From: Mauremys mutica
Taxonomy: Eukaryota; Chordata; Testudines; Geoemydidae
Direction of reading: 5' to 3'
NCBI RefSeq assembly: GCF_020497125.1
Contig: NC_059087.1
Coordinates: forward strand, 14,603,925-14,667,924
DNA: 64,000 bases
Part shown: in pieces, positions 43,467 through 54,971 of the stretch
Layout: each line of letters starts with the position of its first letter
Position numbering within the stretch: the stretch's first letter is position 1
Translations under genes and position numbers: made by a program
The notes under the pieces: model-generated
The model's input: the letters and a program-made list of their open reading frames with translations, nothing else
Told to the model about the DNA's origin: nothing
The model's database searches: none

Positions 43467-44883
43467 TTTCAATTGCTGTTGGCATGTCTGAGACAACTCC
43501 TAGCATTGACATTACTGCTCGGTAAAAGCACTTGGGACACTGGCATTCTGGGAGCCCTCACCAGAGAATGGAAATCAGATTCCCTCCTGCTGTAATATCA
43601 CTTCAGCAAACGGCACAATGAATTCATAATCACAAATTAGGTATTATGTTTACATTGTACACAGAAAACCTCTCCCATGGTTGCTAAGCCAGCATGAAAG
43701 CGGGATGCAAATTGACTTTTATAGCCTCTGGGCTTGATTTTGCCTGCAGGCACAGCCTTGAGCACAGGGTGGTAAGTAAGTTGCACCAGCCCAGGAGGTA
43801 TTGTGCCTCAGAGACTCCCAGCAGAGGTACAATTCCCTCCCTTGCTCTAGGGGATAGTGCCTGCTGATGTACACCAGCAGCAATGTACAAAACCACTCCA
43901 ATGTACCCATCAGTGCAAAGGTTCCGCTCATTTTTCACTCTCACCTAAGTCTTCAGCTGTTCCATCAAGTAGTATGAAAACCAGCAGTGCCCACTTCCTC
44001 CTGGGTTCAGATAGCTTGTGTAGCGGCACAAGGGCCGGGGGGTCTCATTCCCCATTCCAGGCCTGAAGACCAACACAATCTATTCCACAGTAATCAGGAA
44101 AGTAATACATTTCAGCGACCAATGTCCATAAATGGACTCTTCGAGGTATCTAACAAATTAATCTGTTGCCACAAATCCATGGTCGTTTAGATCTTCACAG
44201 TCAACTCTTTGCTGGATAACATGGCCACAGAAGTAACCAAGTCTCAACAGTAGCATCATAGGGCTTATGACACAGAGTAGAGCAGTTCTGATTCCATCCA
44301 GTAGATGGCAATAGGGCACAGACACTAGCCAGCCCACTAAAATAACTTTAGAACTTAAATGAATATATTTTTTCCTCAAAAAAAAATCATTTCAGAATCA
44401 TCGTGTTTCAAGTTTCCTGGGCATTCCATAAGAAAATTGGCTTGTTTATAACTAAACTCACCAGAAAGGAATTGTTTTTGAAGGATTGAATATTTTTGCT
44501 ACAATCTGGCAAATAATGGGCCAGATTTCCAAAAGACATCAAGCCCAGATTTTCAAGTGCTCAGCATCTCAAAATTGGGACTGGATCTTCAAACAAAAAA
44601 AGCCCAGGTGCCATTTTAGCATTTCGATAAGGTAACGCTTGAAGTATTCAGTAACTAAAAGCTCCAATTAGCTACAGAGTGGGTAATGTTTTGGAGAAGA
44701 GAGACCTCAGACAAACTGGAGATCTGGCCTGACTTTTTAGAAAACTGATTAATTCCTAGTGAATGGAAACCAAGATGTTGCTTTCCTTTCCCCTCCTTCG
44801 TTCCCTTTCCAGTCCTTTACTTTTTGTTTTTTGTCTTTTTTTCCTCCCCTTGTGTTTTTGGGGGAAGGAAGTGAAATCCATTT
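43467..44883. other. unique non-coding DNA
   Basis: GGGCCAGATTTCCAAAAGAC at 44519 and CCAGATTTTCAAGTGCTCAG at 44547 are relics of the GGCC..GATTTTCA palindromic family. No gene recognised. Confidence 0.4.
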
Positions 44884-44891
44884 ATATAAAT

Positions 44892-45066
44892 CAGTGATGC
44901 TCAAACTTTTGCACTGGTGACCCCTTTCACGTAACAAGCCTCTGAGTGCGACCCGCCCCCCCCTTATAAATGAAAAACACTTTTTTATATATTTAACACC
45001 ATTATAAATGCTGGAGGCAAAACGGGGTTTGGGGTGGAGTCCCGACCCCCAGTTTGAGAACCCCTG
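44892..45066. mobile_element. hAT-type MITE, 175 bp, complete
   Basis: Starts CAGTGATGCTCAAACTTTT and ends CCAGTTTGAGAACCCCTG, whose inverse CAGGGGTTCTCAAACTGG matches the left end closely. Perfect 8-bp duplication ATATAAAT at 44884-44891 and 45067-45074. The interior motifs TGACCCCTTTCACG and TATATATTTAACACCATTAT are characteristic of an abundant hAT MITE family in turtles that I recognise. No coding capacity. Confidence 0.95.
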
Positions 45067-45129
45067 ATATAAATAATATAAAAGTTTCCATCGTGACACT
45101 TTGGCCAGATTATCAAATGAGCTAAACAC

Positions 45130-45270
45130 GCATCATGCGCCTAATATGCCAAGTGCTTTTGAAAATCTAGCCCAGTGTGTCTCATTCTGCTCTCACTTAC
45201 TCCACGCTTACACCAATGTATCAGCATTGATTTCACTGTAGTTACTCCCAGAGGAGAATCAGGTCCGAAT
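45130..45270. repeat. relics of two palindromic repeat families
   Basis: GCGCCTAATATGCCAAGTGC and TTTTGAAAATCTAGCCCAG (45137-45176) belong to the CTTTTGAAAAT family. TTACACCAATGTATCAGC, CATTGATTTCACTGTAGTTA and CTCCCAGAGGAGAATCAGG (45208-45266) belong to the TTACACCAG..GAATCTGG family. Confidence 0.4.
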
Positions 45271-45874
45271 TCTGCATCAGTTAATGTGTGCCATCTTTTT
45301 CCCTGCCCCCATCCCCAAAATCTCTCCTGCCGTTTCACCCCACGATGTAATGAGTTCTCTCTCTCCACTCCTCTCCCAACCACATGAATGGGTGAGCTCT
45401 TACCTGATACTTTTTATGATTCCCTAGTGACATATATACACCTCCCCACTGGCATTTTATTGCTGATTTGGGGCTTCGGGTGCCATAAACACCAAGAAAC
45501 TGAAAGGGCCCCTCTCTCCACGTAAATTGCACAGAGTAAATGTGCCAGTGATTCATTGGCACACCCAGCACTTTCAAGGGTTCCATCCCTCCTCCGCCCT
45601 CACTTTCTTCCTGTCACCCTCTCAACCCCCAACTACTCCTGTCTCTCTTTTGTCAGGGCTTTTTGTGCCATCTGTGGCCTGCACAGACAGGGGCTGGATT
45701 ATGAGCAAATGTGTCAGGGGATTTGCTGCTATTGTTCTTCCAACCGTCTGCCTTGACGCGAGCGCCTCCGCTCTAATCCCTGCACCCAGTGCTTCCGTGT
45801 GGAACCAGCCACAAGAGAGACAGATTTGCAAGATCTTAGACAGCTGCCCTAAAACCTGATTTGGGGCATTTAAT
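45271..45874. other. unique non-coding DNA
   Basis: No gene recognised. Pyrimidine-rich 45290-45380 and 45580-45650. Confidence 0.4.
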
Positions 45875-46018
45875 AGGGTAGCACCCGGAGGTCCCCCCCA
45901 CTTAGGATCAGAGCCCTGTTGTGCCAGGTGCTGTATAAACAGCGTCTAGAATAACAGGGCCCTGGTCCATGAGTAGAGCTCCGTGGTGTTACTGTACTAC
46001 GAATAATAAATAAGAGAC
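45875..46018. repeat. two L2/MIR-type tails joined in inverse orientation
   Basis: The first half, GTAGCACCCGGAGGTCC then CCCTGTTGTGCCAGGTGCTG and TATAAACAG, is a minus-oriented tail. The second, ACAGGGCCCTGGTCCATGAG then GTGTTACTGTACTACGAATA and ATAAATAAG, is plus-oriented. They meet near 45945 so that their starts face one another. Confidence 0.55.
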
Positions 46019-46490
46019 TGTCAGCACCCCAAAGCTACACAGACTAAGTCGAGCAGGCAGATGGCAGATGTCAAGGCATAGCAAGGGGAGTGACTTGCAC
46101 AGCAGGAAGCAGTGGGATCAGAGAGAAGGGTCACAGCATTCATTTTATTTCATATTCTTTTTAGATTAAGAACAATCCTCAACACCCAATACCGGAGTCA
46201 CCAGGAGACAGAGTCTTCACCGCTCCCTGCATCCAGGGCCCCACAGCCTGTGTGAGAGCCAGCAGGTGAAAGCGCATCTGTGTGATGAAGGATGTACCCT
46301 ATAGCCAGAACAGGTGGTTGCCTAGGGCAGCAAAATGCCGACTATCCTGTGAGTGACTGCAGGGTTGTAGGAGGCAGATGTTTTCCACTTTGCCGGAGGC
46401 AACGGAGGACTGACATCACGTATGGCAGTGGAACCACACTGAGAAAGACTCAATAAAAGGAGCCAAGAGGCAGGTCCTTTTAGGATACTG
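46019..46490. other. unique non-coding DNA with one short relic
   Basis: GCCTAGGGCAGCAAAATGCC at 46321-46340 resembles the end of a GCCGCCC-type hAT repeat related to 36695-37118. Otherwise nothing recognised. Confidence 0.35.
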
Positions 46491-46498
46491 GCAGGGAC

Positions 46499-46633
46499 TA
46501 GGGTGACCAGACAGCAAGTATGAAAAATCGGGACAGGGTGTGTGTGTGTGTGGGGGGGGTAATAGGAGCCCATATAAAAAAAGCCCCAAATATCAGGACT
46601 GTCCATATAAAATCAGGACATCTGGTCACCCTA
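46499..46633 (-). mobile_element. TAGGGTGACC MITE, copy 3 (hAT-type)
   Basis: A 135-bp element from TAGGGTGACCAGA to its exact inverse TCTGGTCACCCTA. Perfect 8-bp duplication GCAGGGAC at 46491-46498 and 46634-46641. The interior has a (GT)n run leading into GGGGGGGGTAATAGGAGCC, then GCCCCAAATATCAGG and ACTGTCCATATAAAATC. The longest of the three copies because of the GT expansion. Confidence 0.95.
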
Positions 46634-46641
46634 GCAGGGAC

Positions 46642-47094
46642 GCCTTTGTGAAAGCAGGCACCAGCAGACCGGTAAGAATAAAGCTCAGCAACACCCTGCT
46701 TCATGCCAGAAACAGAGGGAAATTGGAAAGGGCAGAGTGCATTTGGCAAGAGTGCAATAAAAACTGAAGCCACGTGGCCTTTCATCCCTTGATCTGGGGG
46801 TGAGGCTGGGTCGCAGTAGACGCGTTTGTTAGATAAGCTAAGGCAGGAACTATATTTTAACACATATTTCAATTGAAACCCCTTCTCCCAATATTAGGCT
46901 CTTATTGCAGAGGACGTGTGTGTGTGGCCGTTTTGTTCTGATCCCGCGAACAGACTTCTCCATGCTTTAATGCTTATTTTGGACAGCAAAGGTTGTGTTG
47001 CTGGCTTTTGCCAACACCCATCAATCCCCTGGCAAGCCAGGTAGGAGCCGTCCTCTCGTGTCCTTCCATCATCTGCATCTTTGGGCACCTAAAT
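46642..47094. other. unique non-coding DNA
   Basis: No gene or element recognised; GTGTGTGTGTG at 46915. Confidence 0.4.
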
Positions 47095-47171
47095 ACTTTT
47101 GAAAACCTGGCCCTTAAAGCAACATGACTTAGGCTCCTAAATCCTTTGGGCACTTTTGAACATTTTACCCT
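47095..47171. repeat. half copy of CTTTTGAAAAT palindromic repeat
   Basis: ACTTTTGAAAACCTGGCCC, GACTTAGGCTCCTAAATCC and GGGCACTTTTGAACATTTTA with CCC match the right half of 36561-36694. Confidence 0.45.
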
Positions 47172-48064
47172 AGCTCTAGTTTACCCAGAACCCCTGCCTG
47201 ACACTTACAGTGAGTTGCTAGAGTTCTGGAAATCCACTTCAGAGAAACGAAAAGCTAATGTGTGTTATCTCTGCTTCTGACTGACAAACAGGCCATATAT
47301 GACAGAAGCACACTCCCACTCAGCCAGCTACGGTCCAGTTTTCTTACTCTTTCAAGGCTTCATAGACCTTGAACTAGCTGTAAAGTCCTGATTTCTCCTA
47401 GCACAGTTTAGGAGACATAAATAACTGCTCAGTTCCCATCTGCTGATCTCAAGGTGCTTTGTAATACTGAAGTACCGGTACTAAGCTTGCTTTCCACTGT
47501 CTGCAAGCACATCCACCAGTCCTGGACACGATACTTACACCCCTCTTGCACCGCACTGAGCCCAACCCACTTACCTGACACGGCAGGAGAGTTCAGGGAC
47601 AGGAAGATGTCTGGGCTCGGATTAGTGTAAGGCACCAAATGTTGGGCCTTGAAATTCTGGAGCTCTAACAGCTTTGCAGGGGGGCTCAGCCATACTTGAA
47701 CTGGCCCTGCCTTTTAGCAAGTCTGCATGTTGAACTGCGTTGCCTAATTCACGTAACTAACTCCCTTGCAACGGAACATCAAAGGATGTGATGGAGGGAC
47801 ACCTGCCATCCTCATCTGCACTCTGAGGATGATTTTGTCAATGCACAGTAGAGAATTCTGTTGGGTGGCCAGATTATCCATTATTTCCATGTCTTGAGAT
47901 GAAAAGGCCATTGCATTCCTCTTTCATCTAACCACTCTCTTCTCAATGATTGATTTGCCCAGGAGCTCTCCCACTCTGACCTTTATCTTTTCTCTTGGGT
48001 AGAACAGCGATCAAATGAGTTTCACCGGGAAGGTACTCAGATACTACAGCAATGGGCAGTGAGA
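47172..48064. other. unique non-coding DNA with a MIR core relic
   Basis: CTGCTGATCTCAAGGTGCTT and TGTAATACTGAAGTACCGG near 47440 resemble an inverse MIR 3' core. No gene recognised. Confidence 0.4.
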
Positions 48065-48215
48065 TAAAAATGCTAAAACAAATAGATTATCCCCATTTTA
48101 CAGAAGGGAAAGGAGGCACATGGTAGATTAACTGTCTTGCCTAAGGTCACACAGGAAGTGTATGTCTCAGCTTGGAATTGAACCTAAGTGTCCTGTGCAC
48201 CAGCCAGGGCCAGCT
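48065..48215 (-). repeat. MIR-like SINE
   Basis: GATTATCCCCATTTTACAGA, GGAAAGGAGGCACATGG, CTTGCCTAAGGTCACACAGG, TTGGAATTGAACCTAAGTGT and CCTGTGCACCAGCCAGGGCC are the inverse of a MIR-like core and head. Confidence 0.65.
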
Positions 48216-50139
48216 CTGCTAGCACTATAAAGGTTCCAAAAGAACTAGTTGTGACTTGTTAACATTTGGTTGCTAAATAATTATTTCTGAAGACATTTTT
48301 TCCCACTACTCTACCAGCCCCAGCTTCCAGAAGGAGAGAAACATATGTTTGCTCTATTTAAAGAGCTTAATTCTCACCAGATTTTATAGGGAACTAGTCC
48401 CAAAGAACTTCCAGAGTAGGCTATATTGACCGGAGGGCCTTTGAATTCCAGAACCACTACAGAGTATTATCCATTGTGTGGATCCTAGCCTAGGGACAGG
48501 CCTGTTCACACTAGCTGAGCCTCTAGTCCAGAGCCTTTAAGCTCTCACAGATATCTTCGATGAGGCCTTCATTTCAGAGTGAGGGGAGGACAGGTACCCT
48601 GGGATGAATTCCATTGTAAATACTCAGTGATTCATAGTTTAGCTTTTCATGCCGCTCTAAATAGTGGGAACTGTCAAAATTGATCTGAGTCTTCATGGTA
48701 CAGTACTTCAGCATGCGAACAAACTGTAGATTAAATTTGTTGTTGCTGCCCAAAATAGCTTTGAAATATCAATCTAGGTAAGATATTCATGGAGAAGACA
48801 GTGAAGGTTGGGAATCAGGGCAAATCTTCACATCTACACTTAACCCCTATTCTCCCTAGAGGTGTGATATGAATAAATGAGCCTTCTTCGCACCCCGCTC
48901 TCCGTCACACTCTGGTAAACCGGGAACCGCAGGGAAACCTTCTCTGCAGCTGCCATTTTGTGGGATTGGGACAGTTCTCAGAACAAGAAGGGATTTTCCT
49001 GGCTTTATTTAAAAGCCATTAAGCAGCCTGCTGGTATCACAGGTTAACCTTCTTCACCCCTTTCAAAGGGGGGGAGGGTTCAAAGGAATCTAAAGAAGTT
49101 AGGTGCCCAAATCCACACGTAGCTACCTCCTCTGTAGGGAGTAAGCATTGGATCTAAGGTCCAGGTAGCCCATGCAGCAGTGACAGTGGGAAGCTTATTC
49201 CCCTGCATAAGCATGTAGGCCAAGTTATAACCTAGCCCTAAAGTGATCTAGACATTTTCTCCTTTCCCTCCCCTGCCCTTGATCCCACTTCCCTTTCCAG
49301 CGCAGCAGAGCAGGCTGCAGACAGAAGAGATGGATAGCAGATTAAAGCAGAGTATCTATAACTAGGAAAAAATTGGCAGTTTATGAAAATAAAGCACTGA
49401 AAATCTTATCTGATCACACCCTCAGGGGCACGGGAGTTAAGTGACATGCAGTCTCTAAATAACTTCCTTCTGCGGCTGCCACGGCACATCCAATGGGTGA
49501 ATAACGTCTATAGGTGTGTGTGTAATCAGACTGCCTGTCCTATCCCAAAGGGATGTGCCACTCAGCTCTAGGTTTATTCCCTGGGAACTACATGTAGCCA
49601 TCCCGATGACTTGGATAAACAGGCTTCTACTTGCTTTTCTTTGATACATGAGTTCTCTCTTCAGCGTAACCCTTCTTCCTACTAAAAATGACTATTAAAG
49701 CATTAGTACAATTCTTCGTATGGCTTTGTCACTGACGTAGGTAGCAGATACACACCCTGTGATACCTAACTTTACAGAGAAAGGTCACCAATAGTTACAA
49801 TAAGGGGAAGAGTGGTTGGTAAATGTACATTGACGAGTATGTACATTTCAGCACATGAGCACTGCAAAAAATTACAAAATTACAAATCAAGCCACTGTGA
49901 GGCGGTATGATATTGCACAAAAACAGCCAATCTTTCCAGGTGAAATTTCATGAAGGAGAAATTGTGAATTTCACAGCCCATTTTAGCACCAGCATTCTCA
50001 CGGAGTTGTTGGAGGTGAAAGTGAAAAACAAACTTGGACAAAGATTGCAAGAACAATATGCCTGTGAATCTCCATTAGAATTCTCACATCAGTTTGGTCT
50101 GGTGGTGTTTGCTTTCTGGGAATGTTCCAGCAAAGGTAT
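48216..50139. other. unique non-coding DNA
   Basis: No gene or intact element recognised across this stretch. GTTAGGTGCCCAAATCCAC at 49099 is a relic of the GTTAGGCACC palindromic family. Open frames are below 100 codons. Confidence 0.4.
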
Positions 50140-50141
50140 TA

Positions 50142-50331
50142 CACCTCTACCCCGATACAACGCTGTCCTCGGGAGCCAAAAAATCTTACCGTGTATTAGG
50201 TGAAACCGCATTATATCGAACTTGCTTCGATCCACCGGAGTGCGCAGCCCCCCCCCCACCCAGAGCACTGCTTTACCGCGTTATATCCGAATTCGTGTTA
50301 TATCGGGTCGCGTTATATCGGGGTAGAGGTG
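50142..50331. mobile_element. TA-flanked MITE, Tc1/mariner-like (Tigger-type)
   Basis: A 190-bp element from CACCTCTACCCCGATACAAC to its inverse, GCGTTATATCGGGGTAGAGG plus TG. TA dinucleotides at 50140-50141 and 50332-50333 are the expected target duplication of Tc1/mariner elements. The interior repeats GCGTTATATCG-like and CGAATTCGTGTTATATCGGG motifs and a GCAGCCCCCCCCCC run. Terminal inverted repeats are about 23 bp with one mismatch. Non-coding. An abundant family in turtles as far as I recall. Confidence 0.85.
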
Positions 50332-50339
50332 TATGTTCC

Positions 50340-50689
50340 GGAATGTCTGTTTACCATCTAATTTAGAGCAAACATTGCAGAATATTCACAGAAAGGAAAT
50401 TTTGAATGCATGATTGCAAGTATTTGCACTGAAACCCCAATTACAATCAGAAACAATTCCATGCGTCCAGACAAAACAGCCCAACGAGGTTCAATGCAGG
50501 GATAAGTTATTTCCCAACTCTGCTCTAGTTAAAAACACCAGCCAAGGAGGCAGTGAAGCTGGGCTCAGCTACAGCTAGTTTACCAGCTGTGATCCCATCA
50601 AGTTGCTCAGTATTTCCTGCAAGGCGCTGAGTGCCCCAGACTCCCAAAGCCGTCACGCAGCACCCCTCCCCCCAGAGGGTATGGAACAC
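50340..50689. other. unique non-coding DNA
   Basis: Nothing recognised. Confidence 0.4.
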
Positions 50690-50825
50690 TTAGCCAGATC
50701 AGGATTTTAGTGAGGGGCTTAAGCACATGCCTAACTTAGAACACTGAAGTCCACAGGGCTACTCGTATCTATGTTTGCAGTTAGGCATGCGCTTACGTGC
50801 CTTGCTGAACTGGAGCTTTAATCAG
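50690..50825. repeat. copy of GCTTAAGCA-type palindromic repeat
   Basis: AGCCAGATCAGGATTTTAGT, GGGGCTTAAGCACATGCC, CACTGAAGTCCACAGGGCTA and GCAGTTAGGCATGCGCTTAC with GTGCCTTGCTGAACTGG form both halves of the palindrome. The fullest copy of this family in the window. Confidence 0.55.
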
Positions 50826-51254
50826 CAGGAAGCTATACAAGCAGGAGGAGGACATGGGCATGTCTTGCTCCAGGACTTGATTTGGAGGGTGGGGTAAACT
50901 CTCCCTGAGATGAAAGCAATGGATGATGCTGGCTGCTTGAATCCTGGTTGGGATCCTTAGAGGAGTCCTGGCTTTAGCCTGGGGCAGACAGACAGCATCA
51001 GCCGGTCAATTCTCAATGGCCCGTGGCTAGCAAGTGTTCTGGCTAAATTGTGACAGCATCTTTGAGACTTGCAGCTTTTGGGAGGACTTAATCCACCTTC
51101 CTAAACAAAAAAATAACAGATACAAAAGGCTGTACAATCAGATTTCTAGGCATAGCACAAGACGTGTTACTCCCACAAAGTCCTCACCCTGAAGAACTGA
51201 ACCCAGACCCACTGAATTAAATGGAAAGACTCCCATTGACTTCAATGGGCTTTA
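50826..51254. other. unique non-coding DNA
   Basis: AGACTCCCATTGACTTCAAT plus GGGC at 51228-51251 is an intact core of the CATTGACTTCAATGGG family. Otherwise nothing recognised. Confidence 0.4.
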
Positions 51255-51420
51255 TCCTAGGGCTGTAATCTCCCTGTGCCTCAGCTGCCATTGGGCAACA
51301 AGAGGATCTAACAGTGTAATCCCAGCCTCACAGAGCTCGCCCCTTACTGTCTGTATCGTGACTAGCAAAATGGTGGGTGGGGCCGCTAGATGCTACTGTA
51401 ATGCAAAGAATAATAATGAA
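51255..51420 (+). repeat. MIR-like SINE core plus L2-type tail
   Basis: CTCCCTGTGCCTCAGCTGCC, CCAGCCTCACAGAGC, ACTGTCTGTATCGTGACTAG and GGGGCCGCTAGATGCTACTG with TAATGCAAAGAATAATAATG are core and tail in + order. The head is missing. Confidence 0.6.
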
Positions 51421-52454
51421 CTCCTGACCCCCGGTGATGGTGCTACCAACTTGAGCCACGGCGAAGCTGCTATAGAAAGAGGAAGATCAAGGTGAAGTGG
51501 AGCCATTTGCTGGAAATAAACATCAAGGCAAAAGGAAGATGTTACTTCCCCATGTGTTCGGCCATTATCCTGAGCCCACACTCTGTCCCCTTGACTTTAA
51601 AGCCACTCTGCAGGAGCAGATGATTAATAATGCAGTGGCTGTCTGCTTGAGTGAGGGATCTGGGGGAGGTGGCCTGACAGCTGCTTGCTCTTCCATTATT
51701 GAAGAGATTTGGGAACAGACAACCTGCTTTTCCATTCAGTTTTCAATGATTATTTATACACCATCTACCTTTGTTAGATGCTGCCCTCACTTAGCAAGCA
51801 GTCACGTAATACTTGTGTATTCTTGCCTAGCCTGAGGCTTCGGGAGGATTGCCCAGGCGCTCATGATCACCTTCAGCATCTCAGGACGTATGGGGATGTC
51901 AGAAGGTTGGCCAGAGAGCCAGGAGTCTCCCAATTTGAGGGCAGCGGGGTTGTTCCATAGGTTTACAAAAAAACTTGCTTCAGAGCTGCCACTCCCCATG
52001 AAGTGCTGCTGGAGTAGGGAGAGACGGGCAGACTCATTTCTTCCTCTGCCCAAGGCGCTAAAGCTCTCTCAACATAACCCTTCCTAAATCCCCCAACAAG
52101 AAACTCTCCCCTCATGCACTGATCCATACCATCACCTCTCTGCTGCCCATGTCCCAAGTAGGAAGTCTGGTCGCCCTCCATAGTTGACTCAGGTCTGACC
52201 AGGAAAGGAATGTTGGATGGAATGGAGAGATGGGGACAGTCTGCATGGGCCGTAAAGAAGACAGTTCCTGTCTTGATTCCCCATTCTCCAGATTCACTTA
52301 GACCCTTTATATTCTTGATTTAACAACATACAAAGCTGTGCAAGCGTGACTGTCTCCTCCTGTGCACAAAGAGACGCATGTGGGGAGACAGAGATGGACA
52401 GGAGAGATCAGCTGAAAGGAAGATCTCAGGGTTTTCATTTATGTGACAATGTTC
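51421..52454. other. unique non-coding DNA
   Basis: No gene recognised. Small overlapping frames on both strands at 51780-52180 have no domain. Confidence 0.4.
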
Positions 52455-52540
52455 TGGATGGGTCATCTTGGAGCAGTGAACCCCAGGACCTCTGAATCTA
52501 AAGGCATGAACCTCTACCATTGGAGCAACAGGATCAGGTC
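52455..52540 (-). repeat. tRNA-derived SINE head
   Basis: On the minus strand the segment reads TTGCTCCAATGGTAGAGGTT (A-box region, + 52512-52531), then CAGAGGTCCTGGGGTTCACT (B-box region, + 52475-52494). Spacing between the boxes is tRNA-like. Not a functional tRNA: the acceptor and anticodon arms do not pair. Related to the head at 22530. Confidence 0.55.
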
Positions 52541-52734
52541 CATCAGTCTGGAGGTAGTAGCTGACTCAAAGCTCTTATGTGATCCAGCCACTAGAGCAGA
52601 CAGAGACACTCTCTGCCTGTGTGTTGCACTGATCGTAAGACGGAATTAAGTGCCTGTACCATGGAAGCCACAAGGACCGTGGGGAAAGCAATTAAGGGAA
52701 TTGTTACATTTTATAATTATGACTGGTCCATTAA

Positions 52735-52840
52735 AAGTTGGTCCAATAAGAGATATTACCTCATCTACCTTGTCTCTTTAAAATCCTGGGACCAACATGG
52801 CTACAACAACACTGCAAACAATATTGAGCTGTCGGCTCCT
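52735..52840 (-). repeat. fold-back repeat, right arm only
   Basis: AAAGTTGGTCCAATAAGAG, ATATTACCTCATCTACCTTG, TCTCTTTAAAATCCTGGGAC, CAACATGGCTACAACAACAC and TGCAAACAATA follow the right arm of 26045-26240 and extend it to the outer end. Confidence 0.7.
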
Positions 52841-53984
52841 GGAGGCCGGAGCATTTTATAATTACGTGACAGGGCGACTGGCTCTCAAGCACCACCTTTG
52901 GGTCTTGGGACGGTGCTGCAAATGTCCCTTGCTTTGATTTCTCTCTTCCGGAGTCCCCAATAACTCCATGGAAGCTTTTTGAATAGAAATAGCTTTTTGC
53001 GGGGTTGTACACCTCCGGCATCTCTCATCCAGCTCAGGTACAGCTTCGGCACATGTATACATGAGGGTACACAGGCCTGCGCTCAATCTCTGCCCTCAAC
53101 TCTGTTATTGCAGTAAAACCAAAAAAAACCCACAATGGTGGGGGTGACCGATCCCCACCCAAATCCACATGGTTCTTCAGCAACAACTGGAACAGGAAAG
53201 TGAATTTTTCATGCCCTGTGCTGATCCAACAGCTCTCCCATCAGCTGGAGGGAGGTGACCTCTGTGCCTGCTATCTAAATGCAGAGGGGCAGTCAGTAAA
53301 ACCAGCAACTTCTCTAACTGTGATATTCAGATCTATTTTAATTCCAGGATTGGTCTGATCCTTCCCCAACAGCAAAAACATCATGTTATCATCAGTCCCA
53401 GTGCACACCCAACTCTTTAAATATACATGGAGAAATCATTAAGCAGAACCTACCCTAAAAACCAGATTGAAAAACCTTGCTAATGGAACAGGAAAGATAT
53501 TTCTAATGAACAACAACAACAGGGTGTGTATGATGGTTTCTTTGTGTCTAGATGGGGAGGTGATGTTTGCAGAAAACCCAAAGCCCCAGGAGACTCCAGC
53601 AAAGTAAGAAGTACTACAATATTCTGCTTATACAGAAAGCTGAATTATGCTCTAATGGAATCTCATAACCCAGTATACAAGTCTGCTTCATTGAGGTTTT
53701 TACCCAGGAGACCACATACAGGTGGTTTTTTAAATAAATACTTTGCCTGCTACAACCTCCTTCTATAATGCAAAAGCCTATTTTATGTCCATGTATCATG
53801 TATTCAGCCACCATGTGTTCAGATGTCAGAATATTGAAATACCAGAGTTTGTGAAGCCCAACACTTCTAACAGTAGTAGAGCAGCTCCAAGATGGTAGCA
53901 GTTTGCTCCTATATCATGTGTGCATTCGAAGACCTCAAAGATTGACAAGGATCCTGCAGGGTGTGTTATTAAACTCGTTTTGCT
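52841..53984. other. unique non-coding DNA
   Basis: No gene or element recognised. Confidence 0.4.
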
Positions 53985-54095
53985 GGTGGGTAGACTGAGC
54001 CTTTGGCAGGTTAAATGATCCACTCAAGAGCCCAGAGCTAATCAGTGGCAGAGACAGGAAAAGAACCAGAACTCCTGACTCACATTCTCCTCTCT
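53985..54095 (-). repeat. MIR-like SINE
   Basis: GGTGGGTAGACTGAGCCTTT, AGCCCAGAGCTAATCAGTGG, CAGAGACAGGAAAAGAACCA and GAACTCCTGACTCACATTCT are an inverse MIR-like core and head, diverged. Confidence 0.55.
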
Positions 54096-54960
54096 AATCA
54101 TTGCCAAGCATTTCCTTCCATAGCTAAGGCAGGTGGAGATCACAGAGGTGTACAGGTGGAAAGAACCTCTAGTCCACACATCCCTCCCCCCGCAGGATTA
54201 AGCATACCGAGACCATCAGAAGTTATCAGAACAGGTCTGAGACATTCTTTCACTTAGATCTTCATGCACTAAATTGCCTATTAACTCCCACACTGGCAGG
54301 ATCCATGTGCTCACATTTAAGATCCTAGCTAGCACTAATCCCTAGGGCAAGATTCTTAGTTTGTGAAAATCAGTGTATGCCCATTAATCTGCCCCTCCAT
54401 TTTTTTGCCTAGTGTGATTCGATTGTTCATACAGGAGCACCTAGAAATCTCTTCTCTGCTAATCCAACCTGCCGGCCTCTTCCAGCCCCATCTCCAATAT
54501 GGAGGTGGTGTAATTTTTTTGTCCCTCCTGCCCGCCCCCGCTCCACTCTTTTTCTCTCTCTCTCAGTCCCATTTGTCCATGCAATTATGGTAAAAGCATG
54601 CAGAGCGGTACATGTTTCTGTACGTTGCTTTGCACAGGCAAGAGACAGAAAATCTGGCCTCTAACAAGAAAGCAAGCAAGCAAGCTAAACCAGCTGCAAA
54701 TCTCAAAAGTCTTCATCGCCAAGTATACACATGCAAGGAAATAGACTGAGAAGCAGGCTTCATTGCTCACTTTCATGCTCTCCAGCGATGGATGTATTAG
54801 ATGGAGCAAGCATGATCTCAGCCTCTGTTTTGAAATTATGTGTAGGGTTGCAGGTGCCTCTTATCTGAGGGGAGATCTCCTGGGTGTGATGTAAGGCTGA
54901 GCAGTTCTGTCAACAAGACTGCTGCTCTTATCAAAAGCTAGTACATAAGTAAAGGGAACT
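54096..54960. other. unique non-coding DNA
   Basis: No gene recognised. TTTTTCTCTCTCTCTCAG at 54549 is simple sequence. Confidence 0.4.
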
Positions 54961-54971
54961 GATACACAGGA

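Noticed and set aside
46498..46872. 124-codon minus-strand frame with a His/Thr repeat
   Set aside because: It spans the MITE and its GT tract; the peptide repeat is simple sequence.
52455..52540. Functional tRNA gene on the minus strand
   Set aside because: A- and B-box-like motifs are present, but the acceptor and anticodon arms do not pair; it is a SINE head.
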